Both the position numbers and the translations under genes were made by a program. A model generated the notes under the pieces. The model was not told the origin of the DNA. It saw only the letters and a program-made list of their open reading frames with translations, and did not search any database. A DNA stretch of 64,000 nucleotides. It comes from Eleusine coracana subsp. coracana. Its lineage: Eukaryota; Streptophyta; Magnoliopsida; Poales; Poaceae. The stretch lies in contig CM064420.1 in assembly GCA_032690845.1 (NCBI GenBank), positions 10,968,501 to 11,032,500 on the forward strand, read 5' to 3'. Shown piece by piece: positions 33,985 through 44,060 of this stretch (its first letter is position 1; each line of letters opens with the position of its first letter).

Positions 33985-35249
33985 GATCTACAACAGAAAA
34001 TATGCAAATATAAGCACTATGTAAATATAAAACTCTTATAAACATTTTAACAAAAGTTCATTATTCCACTATATGCTTGGAATCGTTTTCCCTCAAAACG
34101 ACATATAGTGGTTCAAGATCCATATTCAACTTAGATCCTAGTGAGCTTTGGCATCACCGCTAGAAATCTAGTGACATAGGTAAGCAACACTTTGCTAATC
34201 ACATCCTTATGTGACTCTTGTTTGTTGGGTGGCATCACATGCCCCGGCGCCAACACCATGCCCCAAAGCCCAAAACCGTTTTGATAGCTTTGTTAATTAA
34301 ACCAATACTATGCATATAAATGTCCGACATTTATCCTAATAATTAAGATAGTTGAGGTACTCTACTTTGGCAGACCTACCATACAACGATCATAATTTTA
34401 ATAGGTGCAGCTATTGGAAGGGCATATAATTTAATTTTTCTTGAGGGAACCTATTCTAGCATGTTAATCATATCTAATATAAATAACATATGAAAGAATA
34501 GGATGATAGGAACATCATCACAGGCAATCATATTGACTGTGAAATAGTATGGCCCCTTTCAATTGGTGATCTCCATCTCCATTGTCATCGCCATGTCTCC
34601 CGTCCCTTCAACCATCATGCTTGAGGCCTCCATGAACTAACACTTAGCTACTACAACTAATAGCTAGTAATAAATTACATGAGAATATCAAGCATCACAG
34701 ATCGACACGCAGGCCGTTATACAATAATATGACAGCCTCAACCCAGCTGTAATTAATCATGACACGCAGGTCATGCAAATCACATATATACATCACATGC
34801 ATCTTTTGGGCCATACTATTCACAACATTCTCTGCAAAAACAAGTTAGGCGAGAAGCGAATGCTAACATGTGGCCAAAAAGGGTTGTAACAATCTAGGCG
34901 TGTCCGTACGGCTTTATTTTCCCGATTTTGAGTCATTCACAATGGCTTTATTTTCCATTAGGTTTTCATGAGTAGACTGCGGTACATGATTATGATACTA
35001 TTGGCTCCTCTACTGGCGCACGCAGTTAGTCCCGATGGTGATTCCAGCCGGTAGGGACAAGTCGCGCGCGCACGGAGAAGGAACACAAATAAATCAATGA
35101 TGCATGTACCGCATCCGCCCATTACCTTATGAACCTCCCTATCATCATTGATCTAATCAATCCGAACACAAAACATGTAATAGATCTCATCTAGTACATC
35201 AACATATCAACTATATGCACAAGATCTAGATCACAAACTACACAAGGTC
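33985..35249 (-). other. 5' leader of copia element
   Basis: About 1.26 kb between the primer-binding site and the gag ATG, with no coding frame. It contains a strong hairpin 82 nt upstream of the ATG (described separately). Such leaders carry packaging and dimerisation signals in retroelements. Confidence 0.7.
34066..34111 (-). other. Leader hairpin
   Basis: Nested inverted repeats: an outer stem of 10 bp (CCACTATATG at 34066-34075 with CATATAGTGG at 34102-34111) and an inner stem of 6 bp (CGTTTT with AAAACG) around a 5-base loop. An 8-base bulge lies on one side. It is just upstream of the gag start. Confidence 0.75.
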
Positions 35250-35262
35250 GGCTCTGATGCCA
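35250..35262 (-). other. Primer-binding site, copia element
   Basis: The minus strand reads TGGCATCAGAGCC, one base different from the usual initiator tRNA-Met complement (TGGTATCAGAGCC), one base inside the LTR border at 35264. Confidence 0.85.
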
Positions 35263-35263
35263 C

Positions 35264-35773
35264 TGTAGGGGAACGGGTAGGCTACGATAGCATATAAAAT
35301 TTCTACCGTTCAACCAGGAAACCTTGCAAGAGAGGATCATGGATCGTTACCACTAGACGCGCAGGCGGAGCGGAAGCGAATGTTGGAGCAGCTCGATCCA
35401 ACGTAGTCGCGCGTCGATGTAGAGGAAGTAGTCGATCACGTCAATCGTCTCCTTCTAGTCCAGCCGTCGGCACCGCAGCAGCAGCAGCGCCTCCTCGCGA
35501 TATTCACACGTACGGGGTTGGAGTACCGTGCGCGGCGTGCTAGCACCGGCAACACGGTTAGGGTTTTGTGGGCGAGTAAGAGGAGCACGGCGGCTAGGGT
35601 TAAGGACTGGTGGAATCACCTGCGCCCTAAGCCCCTCCTCCACTTAAATAGACCCTTCTAATGGGCCTCGACTAGTTGGCCCATTAGTGGACTAATTCCT
35701 CACACGGATCAATATCCGTATGACGCTCACATACGGATCAAATCCGTATTGTCTCTTGGGCATATCTCCAACA
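35264..35773 (-). repeat. 5' LTR of copia element
   Basis: 510 bp with TG..CA ends, next to the primer-binding site. It differs from the 3' LTR at about three positions by eye. Confidence 0.93.
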
Positions 35774-35778
35774 GAGAG

Positions 35779-35999
35779 TTTGCATATGAGAAAGTGACTG
35801 ATACACTTGCTCTTGGTGATCTAGTCTCATACCTGCGATTAGGCTTGAGCTTGATGGCATGAACACGCATACCAATTCTGATTGGTCACACATATCGGAA
35901 TTTTGATAAGTAAATTATCAGACACCGTTTATATACACACATGTGATATGATGCTTCCTAATAATTTACTTTATTATTCGGATTATTTCTCATTGATAC
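35779..35999. other. Host spacer
   Basis: 220 bp between the copia target duplication and the Tat LTR. It is the continuation of the sequence left of 28580. No gene is recognised. Confidence 0.4.
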
Positions 36000-36410
36000 T
36001 GTCGAGAGATATTCTCGATAGTAGATTTAGGTATGCGTATGAGTATGAAAGATCGATGGACACAGGACACAGGGTGTATACAGGTTCGGGCGTTTCGGAG
36101 GATAACAACCCTACGTCCTGTTTTGGTGTTTCTGTATTGCTAGGTTTCGCGCTGGAATTAGGGTTCCAATACGAGTTCTCTGCCTTGCCGAAGACCCCCT
36201 GCCCTCCTTATATATCCGAAGGGCTGTGGTTTACATGGTAATCTATTATTCGGTTACAACATATCCTATCTATCTATCATATCTGCTAATCTAGCTTACT
36301 GCTTACTCAAAACAAATATCTTCTAAGCCACATTCTTCAATACTTCATAACCGAGCCCCCCACTCGGTCATGTAGCCGAGTGGTTAGGTATCCCGGCTAC
36401 ATATGTCACA
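36000..36410 (-). repeat. 3' LTR of Tat element
   Basis: 411 bp. The plus strand starts TGTCGAGAGA and ends ATGTCACA. A TATATATCCGA-like promoter word lies near 36210. Outside the right end the minus strand reads TTCTTGGGGGCTACTA, the polypurine tract. The left flank (ATTGATAC) has no testable partner because the 5' end of the element is gone. Confidence 0.8.
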
Positions 36411-36716
36411 TAGTAGCCCCCAAGAACTTTCCAATTTTAAACTTGGCTCTGATTCATTTTAACATCTTTTGAAATTGAAAAGTGTTTCTTTTGTTAAATA
36501 TAATAACTTTCCTTCATGAACGCCTGAAAAAGGCGTACTCTATGAGTATAGCCCCCAACTCAGAAGACGTTGAGTTCTTTCCTGAAACGTCTTGCGAGTT
36601 CAAAGATCAAATATCCATAACCAATCATAGCCCCCAGCTCAAAAGGTATTTTAAATAAAATATCTTATGAGCTATCGTCACTAATAATCCAAATCCTTCA
36701 CTTCTCTCAAACAAAT

Positions 36717-36990
36717 CAAGTGATTTATCCACGAAATTCAAAGTTGCGGCCCGTAAGTTTAATGTCTCTATAATCCGAGTGATTCATCACCAATTTAGAA
36801 ACTACAGTCCTCAAGATTGGCACTGCGTCAGTCCGAGTGATTTACCACGAAAAGTCGAAACTACAGCCCCCAAGATTGGTGATGTTTCAATCCGAGTGAT
36901 TTATCACAAGTTTCAAAATTACAACCCCCAAGATTGATGTTAAATTCCGAGTGATTTATCACAAATTTCAAAATTGCTGCCCCTAAGATT
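36717..36990 (-). repeat. 3' UTR minisatellite, about 58 bp period, five copies
   Basis: The word CCGAGTGATTTATCAC (first copy CAAGTGATTTATCCAC) begins at about 36717, 36775, 36833, 36892 and 36947, giving steps of 58, 58, 59 and 55 bp. Each unit continues with an A/T-rich middle and CCCCCAAGATTG. It lies between the inverted gene and the 3' LTR. Confidence 0.9.
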
Positions 36991-37137
36991 GATGATGCCT
37001 TGACCCAAATGTCATTGCTATAAAGTACTATGAACTTCAACCGGAGGACATAATAAATGCACACTCCGGCATATGGGACTGGCCTAACGGGTCATAAAAA
37101 CCCATTATTAAACAGGACCCATTAGGTTAACACTCGC

Positions 37138-37144
37138 TATATAA
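37138..37144 (+). promoter_or_regulatory. TATA box of the inverted Tat gene
   Basis: TATATAA (in CGCTATATAAGCGG) lies 135 bp before the ATG at 37279, on the strand opposite to the retrotransposon's own transcript. It fits a separate promoter for the inverted gene. Confidence 0.6.
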
Positions 37145-37278
37145 GCGGCTCCGAATCGGTCGCACCTCTTCATCTTCATTCCAAAGCCGCCACCATCACC
37201 TGTCTTAACCCTAGATCCAAAATCCCTATTTCTCTTTGAAGATTTCCGCTCATCCCTATTTCTCGCATTCCAACCTCG

Positions 37279-40200
37279 ATGGCACCCAAGCGCACTTGCC
37301 AAAATACCAAATCTCAATCCAAAGAACAAACCTCCCCTGGTAAAGCCGAAGAAGAGACTTGCTTCGACATCCCTATTGGGATCAAGGAGTCTCCCGTCTC
37401 TGCCATGGAAACAGAAAAGGTCGACGGGCTTGTAATCAACGGAGTGCTCCAAGATCAACCGATTGGGAACTGGATTGAAGCAATAGGTCAGAGATTCCCA
37501 CAACCTCTTGTAGATCATATCACTGTTTTTGCATCTTTTTTCTATCGCAGATTTGGAATTCCGTGTAGCGACTTCTTTCGAGGATTGCTGTTCTTCTATG
37601 GCATCAACCTTGCGAATCTAAATCCTAACTCGATTCTTCATATTCCCATATTTATCCACCTGTGTGAGGCATTCCTGGGCATCGCCCCTCATTTCGATAC
37701 CTTCAAGGAACTTTTTGTATTGAAGTCCAATAACAGCAATGTGATTGGAGGCGCCGGATTCCAACTGAGGAACAAATCAAAGTACATTGAAGTCCTTCTC
37801 CGTTCAACCAACAATGGGTGGCACGCCGATTGGTTTTACCATGGAAATCATGCACCCCCGTTGTCACAGTTCACCGCAGAAGCTCCAGTGCCTCGACCTG
37901 AATGGTCCGAGAAGGCATCCCCGAACAAGAAAGCCCAGGTTGATAGAATACTGGAACAAATTTCTAAACTTAAGTCAAAAGGATACAACGGGGTTGATGT
38001 AGCATCTAGCTTCATATATCGGCGAGTGCAGCCTATCAAAAAATGACACATCCCTGCCTGGAAGTTCAATTTGAAAGGGGATCCAACCATGGAAGTACCT
38101 GAAGAATTGTCAGAGCGAGAATTAACACTTCGGCTAGAAATTATTTTTTCCTCATTACTTGATTGGACTCCAGGATCTGCCAAAGCAGGATATCATTCCA
38201 AAGTCATGAGAAATGATGTATGCAATTATTGTTGGTCTTGTCATCTCTAGTATTTCTTTGATAACTGAAAATACTCAATTTTGTCATACAAATTGCAGAG
38301 ACTTGATGTGTATTTGTCAAACCCCCCATTGCCACCTGTGGCACGAGAAGCTCGCCAGTAAAGCAGGCTCCCCAAAAACGTCATAAAGTTCGTATTGAAG
38401 ATTCTGACAAAGACGAGTCTCTAGCTGAAAGATCGGCTAGACTTCAAGAAGAAGCCAGGAAAAAGGCTTCAGAGAAAACATCAACCACTCGGCAAGCCTC
38501 GAGAGATGATGATAAGACTAAGGCTGCGAAAGAACAAGACCTCCCCAGTGATCAGAAAGACAATAAAGGCTCAACTGAAGAAACTGTTGACTCAATGAAA
38601 CATGCTAGGCCATCTAGCCCCCCGCCGAAAGTGTCAGGTTTAAAGTTTAAACGCCGTCCAGGTGAAGCGAATCAAAATATCATGATTCTAACTTATGCAT
38701 AAGAGACTCTTCTGATTATTATGCTCTTGATATAATGCCTGAAACTACCTCGTCTGGCCATGCCCCGTCTCAGAGCTTTGTTCCTGAAAGAGATCAATCT
38801 GCATCAAAATATAGTACATCCAAGAATGATGCCACTGACCACTCGGCAAAGAAGCCGAGTGATTCTAACGCTGCCCCAAAATCCGGCCAAGCATTTAAGG
38901 AGACCAGCAAGTCTAAGATCCCTACTGTCCCGGATCTGAATGAACCTGAAACAACTGCAGGTTCTGGTATTCCTACATCGGCTGAGACCGAGGAGCCTTC
39001 TTTGGTTTTTGAAAAGATGCCGGGACCATCATATGAACATCCTATTGGTCCTGATGAAAATATCGCGCCGATTCCCATCCACCGAGTGGTGAAAGAGGGC
39101 ATCATAGAAGAGACTCTTCCTGCCAGGTCTGTGTACCACATTGGTACATTTGCAATTGCAGGATTTGATGAGTCCACCGAACAAGCAGAGCTAAAAACCT
39201 TTGAAGAGTACACTGAGAAGGCCTATCACTCTTTTCAGGTATACTCTTCTTTGGAAGCTAGATGTATATCTATGTGTACCCCAAAACCAACACATCCTCT
39301 TCCTAAACTTTTTGCAGTGCTTGAAGTCTCACATGGCCAACAAGAGCAAGCTTTTGCAGCTTGTTGAAAGGCATTGTGCTAAAGCGGTGGATACAGAGGA
39401 CCAACTTGCCAAAGAAAGGCTTGAAGTCAGATGCTTATCTCTTGAGCTGAAAACACGTTCATCCCAGGTGGACGAACTTCAGTTCAAACTAAAAGGTATG
39501 GAAATTATGCCAGACAAATGTAACATGATGTTTTAAGTGCCGCTATTGTTTAACTTCTTTGTCACAGAGGTATCCAAAGAGCTGATGTTAAAGCGCAAAG
39601 AAAATGCGGAGTCGGCAACAATGATTGCCGAACTAAAAAACCATGTGAAAGACCTGGAATCATCCTCCCTAGCTATCGATACTTTGAATAATGAAAATCA
39701 AGGCTTGAAAAAGCAACTCCAGACTTCGGAAGAGATCAAAAATAATTTTGAAAAGCTAAAGGATGGCTTCAAAACCATGCAAGAATCTCAAGCTCACTTG
39801 AAACAGAGGGCGGAGGGTATGGATTTATACACCTTTGTACATGAAAACCTTTCTATCAACTGACTCTTCGTAAATGACAGAGGCTGAAGAGATGATTAAA
39901 ACTCAAAGAGAAAGAAATACGAAGCTGGAGACCGAGATGTCTAAAGCTGAAGGCATTTTCAAAAAAGCCGTAGACGAGCTAAACAAGTTCAAAAAGTCTT
40001 TCAGCAAGGTCAAGAAGCTCAAAGAAGAACACAAAGCGAAAGCAGCTACGCTTGAAGCCGAGAAGTCAGACGCTGAAAAACGCCTGAGAGGTGAACTTTG
40101 TTCTATTACCTATATAGCCGAGTCCATATTTGCCTGGAAATATGTGATTATTATGCCCCTGTAGTATCAAAAAGGGCTTACGAGCTTTTGCAAATGAAAT

Positions 40201-40559
40201 TTATTGAGGATGATGAAAACCTTCGTTGGTCTCTTGCAGCTGTGCAAAAAGACGCAGAGATGGTCACCGAGTACATCTTGCCAGAAGAAAAACCACCTCG
40301 ATGTCGAGATCTTCTGACTCAGTTACAAGAAGCCCCGGGTCGAGTGAAAGAACATTCTTGGCATATTGCTGAACTAGCCGGCGCTCAAGTGCTAGCTATT
40401 GCAAAATCTCACATTCCCAACATTAAACTGGATGTGGTCGTTGAAGGTTTCCATGAAGACCTTTCTGATGAACAATACAAAGCTCTGGTAACAGAGGCAC
40501 AGAAGACTGCCAATGTATTAGTTGACCAGATAGAACTAGATCCCTTACGGACGTTGTAA
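37279..40559 (+). pseudogene. Inverted gene with PF04195 'putative gypsy type transposase' domain
   Basis: A spliced gene on the strand opposite to the retrotransposon. The N-terminal 256-codon frame (37279-38046) carries the PF04195-type domain: 'FASFFYRRFGIPCSDFFRGLLFFYG', 'PNSILHIPIFIHLCEAFLGI', 'HADWFYHGN' (about residues 88-195). A TGA at 38044 ends it where the homologous frame continues. Intron borders are visible at 38218-38298, 39239-39317, about 39496-39569, about 39815-39880 and 40091-40163 (GT..AG, with CAG acceptors). A low-complexity Ser/Lys/Glu region (38340-39230) follows, then long coiled coils (39360-40090, for example 'ELKNHVKDLESSSLAIDTLNNENQGLKKQL') and a C-terminal helical domain (40170-40556). 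Other lesions lie at 38340-38400 and 38700. Despite the Pfam name no transposase activity is known for this domain. Confidence 0.75.
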
Positions 40560-41087
40560 GGGTTTGTAACATCTATCGTGATACTCTACTACCAATGGTC
40601 TAGTAAAAGTTAATCGGTAGACCTCTAGGGTCTAGATCCATCACCAGTTTTGTGATGAATTTTTGGGTCGTGCTGCTTCATTTATGTATTGTATGAACTC
40701 GTGTTAAACACTCACAACCAATACACGACTCACGTCAGCCCTCTAAACAACGCTCCCAATAACCGATTTGAACCATGGAGGCTAAGAACTCACTCGGTCA
40801 AGCATATGCGAATCAGAAGAGTTGCCTTGGTCCCCAACAGACGACATGAACCCTGGGGACTAAGAAATCCGCTTGGTCAACATGTGCGAGTTGCAGTGAT
40901 ACCAAGAATCAAAATTTGAGTCATGATTTTAAAAAAAAAAATCAATAATCATTTCACAAGAATCATAAATTGTATTACTAACTATCATGACCATGATATA
41001 TATATGTTGTATTAGAAAATACAAAAATGTATAGATGACAGTAAACTATGAAAACTAAGTATAGAAACGACGTAGCTGAGATATGTT
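40560..41087. other. Spacer between inverted gene and integrase
   Basis: This holds the 3' flanks of two convergent genes. An imperfect 77-bp direct repeat (about 40750-40826 and 40830-40903, shared words TGAACC-TGG, CTAAGAA and TTGGTC/TCGGTCAA) is the only structure I see. Confidence 0.5.
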
Positions 41088-42360
41088 CTAGGAGCTGGGA
41101 AGGTCCGACCCATCCTCGCGCATCAATTGATATGCATCTGGCCAAGTGACCTCCTTTACGATAAAAGGTCCTTCCCATGGAGCCGACAACTTATGCTTGC
41201 CAACCGTAGACTGAACTTGCTTGAAAACCAGGTTGCCGACTGAAAAGCCCCGTGACCGAACATTTTTGTCGTGATAGCACCGCAGGCTTTGTTGATATTT
41301 CACCGACCGAAGCAAAGTGGCATCTCGTTGTTCCTCTAACAATAATAGGTCATCATGCCGATGGTCGTTGGAAGTATTTTCTTCATATGCTACCACACAC
41401 GGGGAGGCAAACAACACTTCAGTTGGCAACATTGCTTCGGAGCCATAAAGTAACAAAAAGTGCGAGTGTCCCGTGGCTCGACTGACATTGGTTCTAAGAC
41501 CCCACAATACCGATGGTAGCTCTCGAACCCAATGCCGAGCATACTTTTTGAGTCTATCAAATATGCGAGGTTTAATTCCAGAGAGAAAAAGGCCATTTGC
41601 CCGCTCGACTTGGCCATTACTTTGCAGATGGGCGACTGAAGCATAGCCAATCTTGAAGCCTACCCGACTCGCAAAATCCTTAAACTCCTGCGCCGTGAAT
41701 TGACTACCATTGTTAGTGATGATCTTGTATGGGGCACAGAACCGAGTGACTATTTCAGTTATGAACTCGACGGCCTTCTTCGCTGAAATTTTGATGACTG
41801 GTTTTGCCTCAATCCACTTAGAAAATTTGTCCACTACCACGAATAAATGAGTGAAGCCTCCTTGAGCCTTCTGGAAAGGGCCAACAATGTCTAAACCCCA
41901 CACTGAAAACGGCCATGTTATGGGGATGTTCTGAAGCTCGGTGGCGGGTACATGCATCTGGCGGGCAAAGAACTGACAGCCTTCGCACTTTCAGACGATA
42001 TCTTTAGCGTCTGTGCAGGCAGTCGGCCAATAAAATCCCTGTCTTATTGCCTTGGCTGCTATCATAGACGGACGCGCATGGTTACCACATATGCCATCAT
42101 TAATTTCCCCCAACATAGCTATGCCCTCACCTTGCGACAAGAATTTCATCAGTACCCCATATAGACTTTGCTTGTACAAGAGGTGATCTACAATACAATA
42201 TGATCTGGACTTGCGAATGACACGGAGGGCTTCTTCTTTGTTTGCTGGCAACGTTCCGTGATCTAGGTACTCGACGAAGGGAGATCTCCAATCTACTTGG
42301 ATTACAGCGATCTGAGGTGTTACTCCTTCATTTGTTACAGACTGCACCACAGTTTGCTAG
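41088..42360 (-). pseudogene. Tat integrase
   Basis: Integrase joins element DNA to the host chromosome. An H-x-C-C-type zinc domain lies at about 42100-41975 ('GNHARPSMIAAKAI', 'CEGCQFF'). One stop interrupts it (42350-41991 frame end). The catalytic core (41957-41480) has 'LDIVGPF', 'TNNGSQFTAQEFKDF' (the first position of the middle catalytic Asp motif reads N-N-G where D-N-G is usual) and 'ERANGLFLSGIKPRI' with the final Glu region. A C-terminal segment with 'GNLVFKQVQ' and 'WEGPFIVKEV' ends at 41088. The change of the catalytic Asp to Asn would inactivate it. Confidence 0.85.
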
Positions 42361-42369
42361 GGTAGTATA

Positions 42370-43190
42370 GATGGCTTGTATAGATTATCGAGGAATACCC
42401 CATCAGGTATTTTGGATCTACTGGACCCAAGCTTGGCTAGCTCGTCCGCCTCTTTGTTATACTTTTGAAGGACGTGCTGATACTCGATGCCATCAAACTA
42501 GTCTTCTAGCTTCTGAACTTCAGTGCAGTATGGTGTCATGCTCTCATGAGAACAACACCATTCCTTTATTACCTGATTGATTACAAGTGCCGAGTTGCCT
42601 AAGATGCTTATCCTTTGGACGCCAAGTGATGCGGCTGTCCGAAGTCCGTGCAACAGAGCTTCATATTCTGCTGCGTTATTAGACGCACGGAAATGCATTC
42701 AAATGACGTATTGCAACTTAGCTCCGTCCGGGGATATCAATACGACCCCTGTGTCGGTGCCCTCCAGTTGTAGGGAACCGTCAAATATCATTGTCCAATA
42801 GCTTAATTCTTGTGGGGTGGGCGGTAGTTCAGCTTCTGTCCACTCGGCGACGAAATCAGATAATGCCTGTCCTTTGATCGCGTTGCAAGGTCTGAAGGTG
42901 ATGTCGTATGATCCAAGCTCAACGGTCCACTTGGTGATCTTTCCAGTTGCTTCTCGGTTGTGGAGTAGTTCACCCAGCCCGAACGATGTATGGACTTCGA
43001 TTGGGCGGTCCTCAAAGTAATGCTTCAACTTCCGAGATGTCATCAACAATGCATAAACTAACTTCTGAAGCTGGAAGTATCGTACCTTAGAATCTGATAG
43101 GACCTCACTGACAAAATAAACCGGCCGCTGCACCTTTTGAGCTTTACTTGGATATTGAGCATTTACGCATAAGAATAGGATTCTTTTCAA
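42370..43190 (-). pseudogene. Tat dual RNase H region
   Basis: From 43190 the RT-linked RNase H runs through 'QRPVYFVSEVL', 'KLVYALLMTSRKLKHYF' and 'LGSYDITFRP'. A second RNase H of RVT_3 type follows, with 'YWTMIFDGSLQLEGTDTGVV', then 'ASNNAAEYEALLHGL' and 'KYNKEADELAKLGS' (about 42860-42410). Two in-frame stops, TGA at 42699-42701 and TAG at 42498-42500, break an otherwise continuous frame. Upstream RT motifs are absent because plastid DNA begins at about 43195. Confidence 0.85.
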
Positions 43191-43194
43191 TGAG

Positions 43195-43865
43195 TAGTTA
43201 TAGGCAGAACTTTGGAAAAGATAATTTGATAAAGCTTTTCTTACCTTGATTTATTGAGTCATTATATAACCTATTCTATTGTGGATCCTCCACGGTCTTA
43301 TTTCTTTCATTCTTGCTCAAGCCGAATGATGAAAAATTCTCATGTTCGGTTCCTTTGGGGGATGGATCCTAAAGAATTCACCTATCCCAATAACAAAGAA
43401 ACCTGACTTAAATGATCCTGTATTAAGAGCAAAATTAGCTAAAGGGATGGGACATAATTATTATGGGGAACCCTCATGGCCCAACGATCTTTTATACATT
43501 TTTCCAGTAGTAATTCTAGGTACTATTGCATGTAATGTAGGTTTAGCTGTTCTCGAGCCATCAATGATTGGTGAACCAGCGGATTCGTTTGCATCTCCTC
43601 TGGAAATATTACCAGAGTGGTACTTCTTTCCCATATTTCAAATACTTCGTACAATACCCAATAAGTTATTGGGCGTTCTCTTAATGATTTATGTGCCAAC
43701 AGGCTTATTAACAGTACCCTTTCTTGAGAATGTCAATAAGTTCCAAAATCCATTTCGTCATCCAGTAGCTACGACTGTTTTGTAATCGGTACTATAGTAG
43801 CTCTTTGGTTAGGTATTGGAGCAACATTACCCATTGATAAATCCTTAACTTTAGGTCTTTTTTAG
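43195..43865 (+). pseudogene. petD: petD (cytochrome b6f subunit IV), 3' part
   Basis: In plastids petD encodes subunit IV of the cytochrome b6f complex, which moves electrons between the photosystems. Here the copy starts within the group II intron. A domain V hairpin lies at 43320-43351, with GCCGAA pairing to TTCGGT. Exon 2 starts near 43396 and is open to 43785 with 'PDLNDPVLRAKLAKGMGHNYYG' and the transmembrane segments intact. A small deletion near 43780 shifts the frame, so the last about 27 codons (to the TAG at 43863-43865) are out of frame. Exon 1 and the 5' intron are absent because of the junction. Confidence 0.95.
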
Positions 43866-44060
43866 GGATTTTTCAAGTTGATTTATTCAACCGTGGAGTC
43901 CACTGCATGGGTATCTAGGAAATAGTTACTTCCAAGTGAATCTTCCCTAGATACCTAAAATCTATTTTATTATGATCCATTTCGCGAAAATATAGATTGT
44001 GCCAAAGATCCAAAATTGTTTTCTTTTTTCTAACTTGAAAAAGCAAAAATTGTAATGGAT

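Larger units (their letters stand above)
28580..35778 (-). mobile_element. Ty1/copia retrotransposon, nearly complete
   Basis: A complete structure in minus orientation: TSD GAGAG at 28580-28584 and 35774-35778, two 510-bp LTRs (28585-29094 and 35264-35773), primer-binding site 35250-35262, a 1.26-kb leader, gag-pol 33984-30029, and a purine tract beside the 3' LTR. By eye the LTRs differ at three positions, all transitions (near 28671, 28821 and 28953), about 0.6 percent. At a commonly used grass rate of 1.3e-8 per site per year that is roughly 0.2 million years. One frameshift in gag-pol (near 32341) is the only lesion seen. Confidence 0.93.
36000..43190 (-). mobile_element. Tat-lineage gypsy retrotransposon, 3' two thirds
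   Basis: Minus-strand order from the right: RT-linked RNase H, a second RNase H, an integrase zinc domain, the integrase core (43190-41088), an inverted extra gene (37279-40559, plus strand), a 3' UTR minisatellite (36717-36990), a polypurine tract (36411-36425) and the 3' LTR (36000-36410). A second RNase H and an extra gene downstream of integrase are hallmarks of the Tat lineage. Gag, protease, most of RT and the 5' LTR are missing. At 43190 the coding sequence stops against plastid DNA. Confidence 0.85.

Noticed and set aside
36717..36990. CRISPR-like spaced repeat
   Set aside because: Units are contiguous minisatellite copies with no unique spacers, in a eukaryotic retrotransposon 3' UTR.
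37279..38046. True DNA transposase gene (from the PF04195 name)
   Set aside because: The name is historical. There is no catalytic DDE/D motif or terminal inverted repeat, and the gene lies inside a Tat retrotransposon.
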